The notes: generated from the letters alone by a model not told the origin. DNA of 64,000 bases from Gymnopus androsaceus JB14 (GCA_009733575.1 ML769601.1:1-64000), one strand, 5' to 3'; shown: positions 43,827 to 56,267, counted from the stretch's first letter. Made by a program: numbers and translations.

Positions 43827-44638
43827 ATGCTCACCTTGTATGATTTTAACTGGAAGCACACCAAAGGAGTGAACTGGCACCCAACTGTGGCGAAAGTCAG
43901 GTTCGTTGGGTCCTCGTTCTTGTCTTTCACAACGATTTCTAATCGAAATTGCGCAACAGATACTGCCTCAACTACAAGGGTCTCGACTTCAAAACCAACT
44001 GGATCGAATATCCTGAAATCGAAGGCATTGCCAAAGAACTCGGCGCGAAACCTACGGGCGTAAAGCTCAACGGCGATCCCGAGTACACGCTCCCTATGCT
44101 TGTAGATGACATGACCGGCGTCACACTAGCTGAATCCGTTGACATCGCCGAATATCTCGACAAAACTTACCCCGATACCCCCCGCCTCATCCCCGAAGGC
44201 AGCCACGCTCTTCAGGCTGCTTTCCGAGACGCATTCTACCCCAAACTCAGCGCATACAACCCTTTTCTCGTGCCTACCGTTGTGATGGTGCTTAGCCCTG
44301 TCAGCGAAGTGTTCCTCCGGACCAAGATGGAGAAAAAGCTTGGAATGAAAATCGAGGATTTCTACCCTAAGCACGAGGCAAGGGTTGTTGCTTGGAATAA
44401 GTGGAAGGCGGAGGTCGGGACTGTTGCTGCATGGTTTAGGAAGGACGATGTGTGGGTTATGGGGGATACCCCTTCGTTTGCGGATTTCATCCTCGCCGCA
44501 TTTATTCTTTCGGCCAAGACATTATTCGGAGCTGATAGTATAGAGTACAAGGAGATTCTTGAGATCAATGATGGACGATGGGGTCGTTTAGCAAAGAATG
44601 TCGAGAAGTACGACCCAAATGTTCACACCAAGCAATGA
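43827..44638 (+). CDS. Glutathione S-transferase, fungal GSTFuA/etherase-like
   Basis: Exons 43827-43900 and 43960-44638, joined at a phase-2 intron (GTTCGT...CAACAG), giving 250 residues. The N-terminal thioredoxin-fold part has LTLYDFNWK, then YCLNYKGLDFKTNWIEYPEI, YTLPMLVDD and LAESVDIAEYLDKTYPDTP, matching the glutathione-binding (P)-(E/D)S motif of GSTs. The helical C-terminal part has VWVMGDTPSFADFILAAF and GRWGRLAKNVEKYD. The layout resembles the agaric FuA class linked to detoxification of wood-derived compounds. Substrate not deducible. It is the first of a tandem pair at a 1350 bp period. Confidence 0.85.
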
Positions 44639-45176
44639 CTCAGGTCCAACTCACCGAATTAGCTGCACATAATTCTGTAAATGTTAAAAGCTTCATGCTC
44701 AATACCAAGTTAGGAAATTGAAAGCAACAGAATTGTATATACTTGAAGACTTGGAAACCGGAATCGAGCCTACTGAGCCTTTCACGCGTGTAGCGCTTGG
44801 CTTTGTCTTTTGTAGCAGAATGATAACGGTCGATGGAGGAACATGATGTTCTGAGTTTGAAAAAATGTTCAAGCAATGCGATTTTCATTCTTATGCACCG
44901 ATTCAGCACTTAGTTCTCATGGTACGTGCATAAAGGTGTATTAAATCCCATGTTCTTGTATGATTCTCATCTATATTTTGGTAAGCGCACCAAGTTTGGG
45001 ATTTAGTATCCAGGTCTTAGGAACGCATACAGCCGCGTTATAATGCAAGGGCTCATCTGACCTATGCCGTTCGCAGGTGATATAGCATAATCTAATCTAA
45101 TACATTCCTGTGGACTAGGATAAGACCGTAACTATTCCTCGAACGATTTGAGCCGTATCATCGATCTCTCTTCAAT
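44639..45176. other. Spacer between the tandem GST genes
   Basis: Only the ~40 bp before the GST2 ATG resemble the GST1 upstream region. Nothing else seen. Confidence 0.4.
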
Positions 45177-45986
45177 ATGCTCACCTTGTACGATTTCAAC
45201 TGGAAGCTCACCAAAGGAGTGAACTGGCACCCACATGTGGCGAAAGTCAGGTTATTTGGATCCCTCTTTCTTGCCTTTCACAACGATTTCTAATCGAACT
45301 TGAGCAACAGATACTGCCTCAACTACAAGGGTCTCGAGTTCAAAACCACTGGATCGAATACCCCGAAATCGAAGGCATTGCCAAAGGGCTCGGCGTGAAG
45401 CCTACAGGCGTAAAGTCCAACGGCGATCCAGAGTACACGCTCCCTATGCTTGTCGATGACTCGACCGGTGTTGCACTAGCCGAGTCCGTTGAAATTGCCG
45501 AATATCTCGACAAAACCTTTCCCGACACCCCCCGCCTCGATCCCCGAAGGTAGCCACGCTCTTCAGGCTGCTTTCCGAGATGCATTCTACCCCAAGCTCG
45601 GCGCATACGTCCCCTTCCTCGTACCTACCGCTGTGATGGTGTGTAATCCTCCCGGTGAGGTATACCTGCGGACCAAGTTTGAGAAAAAGCTTGGAATGAA
45701 GATTGAGGATTTTTACCCCAAGGACGAGGCAAGGGTTGTTGCTTGGAATAAGTGGAAGGCAGAGGTGGGCTCTGTTGCTGCATGGTTCAGGAAGGAAGAT
45801 GTTTGGGTTATGGGAGATACCCCTTCGTTTGCGGATTTCATCCTCGCAGCCTTCATCCTTTCGGCCAAGACGCTGTTTGGAGCTGACAGTATGGAGTACA
45901 AGGAGATTCTTGAGATCAACGATGGACGATGGGGTCGTCTAGCAAAGAATGTCGAGAAGTACGACCCAAATATCCACACCAAGTAA
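45177..45986 (+). CDS. Glutathione S-transferase, tandem copy 2, two compensating frame slips
   Basis: Same exon plan as GST1 (exon 1 45177-45250, exon 2 from 45311). One base is missing at AAAACCACTGG (GST1: AAAACCAACTGG, ~45346), and one G is extra at GCCTCGATCCCC (~45539), so ~190 bp reads in the wrong frame before the frame is restored. Read in the GST1 frame the block is intact (KPTGVKSNGDPEYTLPML, LAESVEIAEYLDKTFPD), and differences from GST1 are largely silent or conservative. That suggests recent function and possibly assembly errors. The C-terminal half is fully open. Confidence 0.7.
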
Positions 45987-46221
45987 CGGGCCAGTGCTCT
46001 CTCAGGTACGACTCACCGAATTAGCTAGCTATGTAGAATTTGTAAATGTTAAGAAGCTGTCTCAAAATCAAGTTTTAAAATTGCAAGTAGCATTGTTTAA
46101 TTGAAGACATGAATCCAACCTACTGAGTTCCTCACTATAGTAGCTTGCAGCTCCTGCCATTGTCTTTGGTAGCATGAAGAATATCTCTGAGTTTCAAAGA
46201 TACGTTGATTCCACACAGAAT
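45987..46221. other. GST2 3' flank
   Basis: Resembles the GST1 3' flank (ACTCACCGAATTAGCT and the following ~120 bp), extending the tandem duplication. Confidence 0.5.
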
Positions 46222-46640
46222 TCACTTTCTTGACGATGAATCGCTTACTGAAGCTTCTGTTGCCGGAACTTCAAGTGAAGAATCCTGCCATGACCTCCAT
46301 GATGAAACGTCATCGAGAACGCGACATTGTGATAAGCAGAGTGGTCATCGCGTCACCGCTTTTGCTTATAATCATAGCTCCGTACCCATTCCTGTAGAGA
46401 AAGATGAGCTTGTGATGGTGCCCTCCTGGAGGTAATATTTCGAAGAGGAATGGCGAGAAATACCCAATAAAAAATTTAAACTACCACCCTTGACCTTTAG
46501 GACTTGGAAGTCTGGACTCTGGAGATGTAAGTATTAGTTTCAGGAATTGTCGCTGGATGCTTTGAAGTGTGAATCATCGCAGCACATAATCTGGCAGCCT
46601 GAATGTGAAGTGCTTGAGCCAGAGGATGTTAATCTCACGT
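46222..46640 (+). pseudogene. Fragment of an unrecognised gene
   Basis: An open frame with DDESLTEASVAGTSSEESCH and VPIPVEKDELVMVPSW is followed, after a one- or two-base slip, by YFEEEWREIPNKKFKLPP. Further on, IIWQPECEVLEPEDVNLT stops at a GTAAGC donor. It looks like coding sequence with an intron, but no family is known to me and the 3' part is missing. Confidence 0.35.
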
Positions 46641-46699
46641 AAGCATATTCACCGAAGATCCGTTGGATGTGTACGAGGAAGTCAAAGGCCAAATCACCG

Positions 46700-46860
46700 G
46701 CGTCAAGTGTAATTAAGCGGATCAATGGCCGGGCTGGAGAGATGTCAAAGCTGTGATTATGTAGCCCAAAAAGTGAATGAATGCACAGCATGCAAAAAAG
46801 AACAAAAGAACAAATACAAATACAAATTTGTGGGATTGCGATTCATCATTTCGGAATTGT
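46700..46860 (-). pseudogene. Short gypsy relic, second copy
   Basis: Shares with 49513-49590 the words ATGAATGCACA, CAAAAAGAACAAAA-like and GTGG-ATTGC-GATTCAT. In the latter this text encodes the start of an RNase H relic. Here it is decayed further. Confidence 0.4.
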
Positions 46861-47757
46861 CAATGATGATATCGGATTTGCCACCCTTTAACTCCTTTAT
46901 ATCACATGTTTAACTTTTATTGTGCGAGCGTTCTAGTCTCCCGTGGGCAGAGTAATACGACAATCATAAATGATGTGTATAGCTTTTGCAGCAATGATGG
47001 GTGGACCTCACACTGCATACAAGTTTCCATAAATTTTGCTGATTATGGTGAGCTTATGCTAAATTTGTATGAAAAAGCGACTGAAATGGTAAAAACTTAT
47101 GGAAATTTGCATGCAGTGTGATCAATCGTTCCTTCTTTGTGTTAACTTCATCTCGCTTAAGTTCGTTCTCATATTACTGGGAACATACTGGGAACATACT
47201 GGTACTTATTCATAAGCAAAAAAGGGATCAATAGGATATCCAAGATTCAGTGTTATTCTTCACCTAATTACCCCGGGGATCTGGCACAGACAGTTTGGTT
47301 TTTGCGACCTATTGTTATGAAAGTTGAACAAATGATTGAACTTGAATAATGCAACGACGATGGCTCATCTTCGGCAACACCGCAACCTCCAAGTCTGCTG
47401 GGCTTCTTTTATTCAAATTGACATTGACAAGACATTGGCACCGAAGAAACCTGTTTATGAGACTATGAGTATAACACTGTAAGTTCGGGTCATGCATCAA
47501 AAACACCAATGACTCAGCTCGGATCCGCTTTTTCTACGCAAGTATTTGGGTTCTGAAGCTTCAATCCCGTTGCTGTCGGTGCCCAGAACAGCCTTACTTA
47601 TCAATTACAGCTTCCCTCAAATCGCGTCCTACCGCAACTTGAAACCTCAATACTGCCACTCCAGAATAATACTTATAAGCTACAGGTTTTTCCTTTGAAG
47701 CCACGTCCTCACTTGAAACATCAATACCGCCACTCAAATCCTTAGTGCTCTTTAACC
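46861..47757. other. Intergenic, nothing assigned
   Basis: Only short frames. No repeats shared with the rest of the window except minor AT-rich words. Confidence 0.4.
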
Positions 47758-48543
47758 ATGGCACTCGAGAAAGTCCCGCTGCTCCTCGCGGCTTCCATTA
47801 TGTACTACATTGCTGCCACTCCGCCCAATCCTCCTCCGTCTCAGAAAGAAATCTCAAAGTACCCGCCTGGAGACCATCTGTCCATTCGGGGCATTCCAAC
47901 ACCATGGGCAATAGGAAAGGTCGGAGTCCATCTAGCATGCATTATATTGAACCATAACTAAAGACTATACATATACAGAACCTCCTCCTGTCTGCTTTTT
48001 TCTGTGAAATTGTCGTCATTATATCCACCCATTTCAATTCCACCAACAAGTTTGTTGAGACCGCCTTGGATATCCTTGTGCAAAACTCCAACCCTCACAC
48101 AAAACATGCCCCTGCCATCACCCCCATCTTCCTTGTCGGCTTCTTTCTCTGTCTATGTGGCGGCTGTATACGCTGGTTATCATACCGCGCACTTGGCCGA
48201 CTCTTCACCTTTGAAGTATCCATCCGCGATCAGCACAGGCTAGTCAAGGACGGACCATACTCTGTCGTTCGTCACCCAAGCTACACAGGTTCCATCTGTA
48301 CGTGCACCGGTCTAGTTCTTTGTCTATTTGGTCCAGGATCATGGCTTTTTGAGTGCGGTTGGCTAGAACTATTGGCAGTGCAGGTGTTTGCCGTGATTGC
48401 CACTGCTTTGCATGCGGCCGTCTTGTACATTCGTACTTTCTCGGATGGACAAGGAAGATAAGATGATGCAGAAGGAGTTTGGACGGAAGTGGGATGAATG
48501 GGCAAAAGCTGTACCTTATAAGCTCATACCAGGTATTTTGTGA
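47758..48543 (+). CDS. Isoprenylcysteine carboxyl methyltransferase-like membrane enzyme
   Basis: ICMT/STE14-type proteins methylate prenylated C-terminal Cys at the ER; fungal relatives may differ in substrate. Exon 1 is 47758-47919, a 59 bp intron follows (GTCGGA...ATACAG, weak donor), and exon 2 runs from 47979. Hydrophobic segments are LLLAASIMYYIAA, LLLSAFFCEIVVIIS and ITPIFLVGFFLCLCGG. The signature LVKDGPYSVVRHPSYTGS (the xGPYxxxRHPxYxG core) is clear, and the C-terminal motif reads MMQKEFGRKWDEWAKAVPYK. The frame slips by one base near 48430 (GTCTTGTACATTCG), just before that motif, so the raw frame ends early at 48461. The slip may be an assembly indel or a missed short intron. Confidence 0.75.
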
Positions 48544-48792
48544 CGCTTCTGTTGAAGGCCCGGGCACTGTCCTGCCCAATTGAACCGCTAAATTAATATT
48601 CCTATACTATACAGTCCCCTAGTTATTACTGCGACTTGGACCATGAAATCTTACTATCTACAACATTTTATATACCTACCATGAGAATTGTAGCGAGTCA
48701 TAACAAATTCCAAAAAGCCTAAACGAAGTCTAAACTAAATAGGTAAAAAGATCTCATCAGACAATGACTGCGAAGCAGAATGTAGAGACAAG
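48544..48792. other. Spacer downstream of the ICMT-like gene
   Basis: Nothing recognised. Confidence 0.4.
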
Positions 48793-49600
48793 TCAAACGG
48801 ACTCGGATAACAAGATGAATCGCAAAAAATTAAAGGGCCCTAGGTAGTTAACAGTAAGACAAACAGTGCAGGCAGGGTAATAGCCCAATAAAGTCAAACG
48901 GCCATAGATCTCCAGCATCAACTCGGGAAGGGGATGAGATGGCGTTGAGTCACGCTTTGTAAATTGGCATTGATTGCAAGCTGTATGAGCTGTGTATTCA
49001 ATCCGAGTCATCTCTGTAATGTAGGCATCGAGTGCGAATTGTTTGAGCGATGGAATCGATATCAAAATGACTGAGGTCAAGATGGAGGTGCCTAGTTCAA
49101 AGCAGCAACTGAGGCACAACAACGTGAACGATATCTTTGAACAGGATTTGATTGCGTACTAATGTGTTTTGCACTGGTTTCAGGCCGGTTTCCTCTAATA
49201 ATATCCTGTCAATAATCTTTGAGTGTAAGTATTGAAAATAGCAGAGTGATCTTCAAGAGTGAGCTCGGCGGCATGAGTATAGCCTGAGAGAGGTTGGTAT
49301 TCGAATCCGGGATGTCTTCATGACTCACATTGGGACAGGGCATCAGTGACGATTTGAGAGGAACCAGGGCAACAGATGATCTTCACGTCGATGTGTGAAA
49401 CATCATCATGAAAGCAAGCAAGACAGTGACTAAGATACTGTTGGGTTAGAAAGTGTTTCAGAGATCCGTGGTCAGTACACAAGAGAATAGGTGATCCTTC
49501 AGTGTACACACCGCTTTTCAATGAATGCACAATTGCAAGCAAAAAGAACAGAACAAAAATCAGTACAAAGCTGTGGAATTGCCGATTCATTAGGTGTCCG
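48793..49600 (-). pseudogene. Ty3/gypsy retrotransposon relic (RNase H to integrase zinc region)
   Basis: On minus, 49590-49318 reads LLAIVHSLKSG, LLCTDHGSLKHFLTQQYLS and IICCPGSSQIVTDALS, the RNase H end of pol (TDHxxL, ADALS). Further down, 49122-48793 has HTACNQCQFTKRDS and HPLPEL, the C..C end of the integrase zinc finger. Frames are broken, and no LTRs or other domains were found. Confidence 0.7.
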
Positions 49601-49914
49601 CCGCCCTTTGAACTTTAGCTCCTTCAAATTTTGTTTAAACGTTAGTAACAATTCTAATGAGGCTTTACAGACCGAACTTTTATTCCTAAACCTCCAACGA
49701 AGGCTCGTTTGTTCATGAAACGAACTCCCAATTGCCTGATGGCCGTGCTCTGAGTCTAGTCTTCATAACACCTGGACAGATATCTCTGTTTCTTGTCGCT
49801 ACGTACGGTGTTCCCTCCAACGACGAATTATAAAATACATTCATGATTTTATCATGGCCTGTAAAGCTACAGTAGATAAGACTGTCTCACTGTCTGACTT
49901 CGTCTCGGTAAATA
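49601..49914. other. Spacer between the gypsy relic and the BRE4-like gene
   Basis: Nothing recognised. Confidence 0.4.
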
Positions 49915-52900
49915 TCACCTCATTCTCGTACTCGTTCGACTCCCTAGCGGAACACCCCCACCTTTTACCGTTGCAAGAGGGGTAGCCCCATGTCCACCAA
50001 ATCCAAGCCCTCGTATATGATACTGCTCCCCAACAATCTCTTTCGCAGCGAGCATCAGTCTGTCCAACCGACTGACGATGCCAAACGCCGTCGAGACACC
50101 GACACAGAACATCCTGCGAGAGTAAAACACCACGTACGGAGGTAAGTGAATGTTCGACAGTTATGAAATAAACACCTACAAATACTGCTCATTTTCCAAC
50201 GTCTCCCTCGTCAACGTTCTCGGCAGCCCATAATCCTCCTCTGCCTCCTTGTGTATAACATTCAAACCATGAAATTTGAGCATGAACCGATCAATGAGCG
50301 GACATGGCGTGATTTGTGGGAGGGGCGCGCCGTTACGGAGGGAGGTAGATATCATATCTTGACGTGCGAAGCAACAGGTAAGAATAACTGTCAGAGGAAC
50401 GTAGAATGAAAAACACTTACTGATGAACCGCCAATACATCCCCTTGAAAGTTTGGATCGATGAACCTTGTTCGATTAAGCAAAGCGCGGGTCCATGCTGG
50501 TTCGAGATGCTCGATGATAGAAAGTAGATGCGAGAGTGAGTAGGATATTTGCCTACACGAATGAATAAACACCCATTTGCATCAACGAGTCATATACAAC
50601 TCACATTTGCAGATCAAACAACGTATGATATCTCTCTTCAGGCCATTTACCTCGCAGCGAAAACTATAAATCCATGAACATTATGCACCAAGTGAATGAA
50701 TCATCACGCTCACCTCATATTTAACATTGACTTTTCCCGCCCTCAATCGTCCCAGCTTGCCCCGAATCGCGATAAGCCTCGCAACGATGGCATGACTCTC
50801 GATCACTGTGTCCAAGTGTTTCAGACCCATTCGAGCCCAAATCATGGCTGTCGGCGTGCGACAGAACCGCACAATAAATAACCCCAAGCTCCGCACAGGT
50901 AGTAGCCAAAGTGGTCCGCTGATATTGTCTGATCGTGTAGACTGGAGGAAAGTACGAAAAGATACTACAATTTCCAAAAAATGAGGTGAAAAAAGAAACT
51001 CATAGATGCAGAGGGAAACTAACAAGGCTGCGAAAACACCACATGAAACTAGCAAGAATCGGCGCTGGAAAAGAAACAGAGAAAATGTCATGACCATGTC
51101 GAAATGAAAATATTATTATTATTTCACGCACCCAAGCCACTTCCCACCCTACTCCAGGACTTGACGGTAATGCTTGGAATTGATCTTGATATGAATATCC
51201 TATGACCTGTTGACGCAAAAAAAAAGCAAAATTGAAAGCAACCATTAAACCCATCGAGATGATACTCACCAAAACCGCCGTCACGAAGAAAATCAATATC
51301 CTCATCGGTGGACCAGGGATGTACAATCTTATATAAAAGAAGAAGGGAAACATACTGCGAGGACAGCTGAGAGAGCGTATGGGCTTGCATCATGTCCCGT
51401 CTCCGGTGCGCAGATGTACCTTGAATCGAAAATGAGTATAGATAGCTCAAACATTGAGATGGCGAGTCTTACCATATACACAAACCCACGACTCCACCGA
51501 GAAAGGTAGCAAATATCCGCGTAACGAAGCCAAATGTCGTGTCACCTCGGAACCGTGCTGAAGTGAGTTGAGCCATGATACTATTAGGCAATGAAGTTGA
51601 ATGGATATTCATAGGAAATATGAGCGATGCGTACATTCCCCAAAGAAACCGGTTGTCTGTAGAAAATCAATCCATGGACATTTATTCGTTGAAACTGCTC
51701 ACCATAGGCAAACTGTGCTGAGCCCTTGAGGAAGAATGGAAGAGACATGAGTGCTAGCAACAAAGTCAGCAACTCCCAAAAACCTACAAAGAATATACTC
51801 AACTGGTCAGGACTCCAGCTTTGATCGAATACAAAGCGTTTCCTCCCAATACCCCAGACGCACTCTTGTAAAACCAACTACCCATCGATTCCCATACATT
51901 GCTCGGTGGCAATGCATCAGGGTCTCTGCGCTTGGGACACGGCAATCCCATACCATACATATTGTCCTCATCATCAAACGTGGTCTCGGAATCATCATCC
52001 AACAGCCTTCGGTCATCATCAACATGCTGGATCGTATCCGGATCCTCTTCTTCCCCTTCTATTCCCTCTCCTGCGCTGGGACCGACACCCTCACGATATG
52101 TCCATACGCCCTTGATCCACCTGAAAAAATCACTAATCATCCGACTTTGCATCTTCGGTGTCCATACGCGTCGATGTCGTCGTTCCGGGCGAGTTTCCAG
52201 TCGATTAATATGATCAAGAAGATCTCCCAACAATTCCGCGAACCGCATGACGTGGTATTGGTACACATAACAATTGAACAAGTACCGATGAGAAGGTATC
52301 TGGTCGAGCCCATAATCACCCGCATCCGCATCCGCAGAAGGTTCGCGCTCGAACACATCCGTGTACGGTTTAACAACATTCAACCTCCTCACCCTTCGGA
52401 ACTGGTCCAATTCTTCCAAAAGCTTTGCGCGCACATTCCGAATTTCCGACACGCGTTCTTCCCATTTGATTTGTTTTTCCTTCTTCCTTCGCTCGTTTTT
52501 TGCTTTGGTGTTGACGAAGGAGGTAAGAGAGGTCCACCCGAGCTTCCAAGACGCTCCATCCCGTGATCCAGCACTCGCAAACCATGAGTGAAGGCATCCT
52601 ACGGCAAGCTGGCATTGTTCGAGAAGAGGGACACACGACTCCTTCAAAAGGAAGTGAGTTTGCGTGGTATGCCCTTCTGTCTTGGGATCGTGCCATACGT
52701 GCGCCTCAAGGTCGAGGTATCTCTGAGATTCGAATACGCCAACTGGTGAAGCTACAACATGATGGGATCCATGAGAGGAAAAGCGGTTGTGGCTGCGATT
52801 ACTGTGGTGATGCAGAGCAATGTGAAGAAGATTGCTAAGATGATGTTGATGCGGTAGCTCTTGATGTCTCTCCACTGGTGAGGATGGAGAGAGGGGAGTT

Positions 52901-54076
52901 CCAGGTCTGGTCGTTGCCGGCGACATGGGGAACCGCTCTCTGGTAGGATCAATCAGAGCGAAATAGAGCATGGTACCATTCGCGCGAACAGCGATACGCC
53001 GGACGAGATCCTGTAGCGGACGCCAGTCTCTTGGACTGTACCGCGAATAGACCACTTCGGAAGGAAGTAATCGTGCAGCTTGGGCCAACGGACCCAGCGC
53101 TGCTTCACTTTGCGCTATGACCCCCGCTAGAACATTAATGTTCTCTTTGAATTCGTCAACGCATTCAGCTCCGGGTGTTAATCGGAGTAATTTTAGATGG
53201 ATTTCGGTAGATTTTTGCAACGGTGTAAACACCGCGGCTAGGCGTTTGGTAAAGTTGCTCGAGAGGGATTCCGGGAAGAGAACCAGGGCGGCTAGGACGG
53301 ATATGACAGAGTGGAAAGCCAACGGAACCAGGATAGCTCGCCCAACTATGTAATATGGGTATGGAATTAGAGCGGCAGTGGTGAGACTGGTTATTAGACA
53401 TATGCATGAGAAAAGGGTGGCAAAAAGGTATGGACCCGGTCCCTGGTGGACTCGAATGTAGAGCAGGATGGCGGTTCCCAGGAAGATGAAGAGTCCAAGG
53501 ACCACGCTAGGAGCCGCTTCGACGTATTGGCCGTTTGAGAAGAGGGCGGTCGATACAGGCACTGAAGGGTCGGAATTGTTACGGGCGAGGTTAGCGAAGA
53601 ACATGCCTAAGCATGCCCAACCCCACGTCGCTGTAAGAAAGATTATAATGAGTAGCTCCCGTTCCAACACGGCGAGAAATGGGTCACTGGGCGGAGCGAG
53701 AAATGCGGCTATGAGTAAAAGAAAGCTGGCCTAAACAGGTACGATATTCAGCTGATTTGACGAGAGAAGAGGTATCATTCTTATTACATACCTGGCCTAT
53801 CCAAACCTGGACAGCTGGAATCACAAAAAGCACAGAAGACACCCAAGCAGCTACTGCACATCGCAGTGTGATTCGGATTTTTGGCCATGTCCAATTCGCG
53901 GGAATCCAGGAAAGATATGAAGGCCATTGAAACAGCCGGCGTGGAGGATTTGACAATGAGAGCTTTTCTTTCTCTGAAGTCTTGGAATCGCTTGTATTCC
54001 GATGCTCCGAGGAAGATGGGGAATTGGATTGAGTGTTAATGACTGGTGGACGGATACGTGTGCGTTTTTCAGTCAT
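49915..54076 (-). CDS. Large multi-spanning membrane protein, BRE4/ArAE (aromatic acid exporter) type
   Basis: ATG 54076 (MTEKRTRIRPP). Exon 1 54076-53792, a 61 bp intron, exon 2 53730-51804, then about a dozen short exons down to stop 49915. The N-terminal half has membrane segments (IRITLRCAVAAWVSSVLFVIP, ASFLLLIAAFLAPPS, ELLIIIFLTATWGWACLGMF, VVLGLFIFLGTAILLYI). A long His/Arg-rich cytosolic domain follows, then a second membrane set (RIFATFLGGVVGLCIW, MRILIFFVTAVL, FLLVSCGVFAAL). C-terminal blocks are IPGPPMR, AIVARLIAIRGKLGR, LRGKWPEERY, TEDYGLP-like EEDYGLPRTLT and LDRLMLAAKEIVGEQYH. The two-bundle layout is that of fungal ArAE_2_N plus DUF2421 proteins, related to yeast Bre4 and bacterial FUSC exporters. 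Substrate unknown. Confidence 0.85.
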
Positions 54077-55400
54077 ATTCGTACGAGGTTAGTTGGGCGT
54101 TTGGATCATCCGTTCGTTCAATAATGATAATGATCTGCAAAAGAATTCAGTATTGTGGATCCTCGTACTTGGAAGCCCGTACAGTTTTCTGTATACTTAA
54201 CACGCGATCTGCGAGGCTATAGGATTTCCAGTGGATCCAGCAAGACGCAAGAAAAGCTGAAGCCAATCTGCAGGGACTGTTAGAGATCAATATACTGGCT
54301 TACTGGTAGCGGTAAGTTAAGTACATGAAAAAAGAGAATCAGAAAGTCGTTATGTCATTATCTCAGCGGAAAAAACCGCCGGCTGATCCGCACGCTTCTT
54401 ACGCTTTGGCTTCTTGCCTGCTCCCTACGCGTCCACCGCCTGCGTGCTACTGCCAGAAAAATCCATAGGTTTGCGCATTTAGAGCAGCACTGTCTTCAAC
54501 CTGATCCGATTTCGCGACCTTGAATTCGCTCGTAACCGGAAGAAAGCCACAGCAAAGAATTCGAAAACTTATGCAAGCAATTTATACACTGGCAGCACTT
54601 TCCTTTGGGCACTTTCCTCTGTCCTTTTCCGCTGTTCAACTCACTTGACTGCGCACTTTAAACTGGACCTCACAGACCTTTACAGTGCAGCGAAATGGCG
54701 CTGCGTATTATATGAACTGATCAAGCTCAAGTCCCTTTCTTCCTCGACAACTTATTGCACTGACAGGGTTTTTTAATATAACTTGGTGACTTCTGGAGTT
54801 TGTGCGTGATTCTGAACAACATCTTTCTTTGCGACGCACAAACTAATGACACGCTTTCAAAGGTGGCAAATTTAGGTCTCCTGAAGGAAAACTTCTTGCA
54901 GGAGTTCAACGGAATAACTTGGTCCCTGTACGCTGGTTTCTATACCTTCGAGACTCCATGAAAACACCGAAAAGCGGCTGCACAGTCTCGAGACATCTCG
55001 GACTTTCATGATCAAAGTGTCTCTTCATGCCGGCACACATTACTGCGCAAAGTTGCAGAAAGACTTTCCCTATTCCCAAATCTCGACCTTCAAGGCACAC
55101 TGTCAAGTCTGTCTCATCACGGGCTCGTCCCATCAACACTTCTACATGTAAAATGTTTCTTGCCTCAAACTTTCAAGACTGCTTTTACGGTGTCTTAACG
55201 GGGAAAGAAGGAGTGCAGGTACAGTTTTGAGACGCAATGCAGTCGTAATGCCTGGCGATGGTTCCAGGTCCGCAGCCTTGAATAGCCACCGATGTTTTTA
55301 TACCGAAGACCGTTCAATATTTAATAGTTTACCACGGCGATCACTCGCACTCTACTGCGCGGCCTTGCATCTCCTTACATTCACTGTCAAGCCGAAATTT
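54077..55400. other. Intergenic region
   Basis: No gene supported. A short minus frame near 54362-54440 encodes KKPKRKKRADQPAV, a basic NLS-like run, but has no clear start or homologue. Confidence 0.35.
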
Positions 55401-55405
55401 TTTCG

Positions 55406-55412
55406 TATAAAA
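55406..55412 (+). promoter_or_regulatory. TATA box of the expansin-like gene
   Basis: TATAAAA, 155 bp upstream of the ATG at 55561. The intervening leader is C/T-rich (CTTACTCTCTTTTTCG, and ACTCACTACACTACAAACA before the ATG), typical of highly expressed fungal genes. Confidence 0.55.
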
Positions 55413-55560
55413 GGACAGCTTCCAGGTCCGCAACTTCCCAACCTCCTTACACTCACTTACTCTCTTTTTCGTGCTTGGTTTACTACGGCTCCTCCTACAT
55501 TTCGACATCGAAATCGAATACAGTCATTACATCAAACTTCCACTCACTACACTACAAACA

Positions 55561-56267
55561 ATGCCTTCCTTCGCATCCAAACTCACCACCATGGCCGTCC
55601 TCATTCAGTTCCTCCTCCCCTTCCTCCTCCTTCTATCCTTCTCCTCTCCTGCACAGGCACTCGTCGTTCCCGCTCATCATAGGGCGTTAGCCGTTCGCGA
55701 CCATCGCGGGGGACACAGCCACGGAGAAGGACCAGACGCCGGTTCTTCTTCTGCAGCAGAGGCTACCTCCACTGCTGCTACCACACCCACTAGTTCCAGT
55801 TCTGCCGCAAGTGCTTCGTCTACTGATGCATCGTCTTCAACGACGTACACCGGCGGCGAAGCTACTTATTTCTACCAGGAAGGCGCTGCTGGCGCGTGTG
55901 GAACCGTGCACAGCGACTCGGACTTGATCGTCGCTATTGACGAGGCCATGTATTCTTCGGATTTGTGTGGTAAGACGGTCACTATCACCAATACAGCCAA
56001 CTCAAATGTATGTTCTTGTCTTTCTTGTCTCGTCCTCGCTAGTCTTACTCATCAATCATTTGCTAATCGACTAGACTGTAACCGCAACGGTCGCCGACGA
56101 ATGTCCTGGTTGCTCAAACTCGGCTTCATTGGATTTGTCCGTAGCTGCCTTTGAAGCACTTGGAGATTTGAGTGCCGGTGTTCTTGACAGTGAGTTACTT
56201 TTAACAGCCCGCAGTTGGAATGAAGAGGAATTGATCTTGTTTTATAGTCACCTGGGTCCTGTCTTAA
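55561..56267 (+). CDS. Secreted double-psi beta-barrel (expansin/RlpA-like) protein
   Basis: Exons 55561-56007, 56075-56189 and 56248-56267 give 193 residues. The signal peptide (MAVLIQFLLPFLLLLSFSSP, likely cut after AQA) is followed by a His/Gly region and a Ser/Ala/Thr-rich linker (SSSAASASSTDASSS). The DPBB domain has ATYFYQEGAAGACGTVHSD, AIDEAMYSS, CGKTVTITN, then TVTATVADECPGCSNSASLDL and AAFEALGDLSAGVLDITWVL. Cys pairs and the ADxCPGC motif are those of fungal barwin/expansin-like proteins. They are thought to loosen walls or act as effectors; no activity is shown here. The domain ends ITWVLS, with the last exon only 20 bp. Confidence 0.9.

Noticed and set aside
49290..49312. B-box-like GGTATTCGAATCC
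   Set aside because: No A box or acceptor stem nearby; it lies in the gypsy relic region and looks like chance.
51751..52566. 271-codon open frame on +
   Set aside because: Antisense to exon 2 of the BRE4-like gene; no features of its own.
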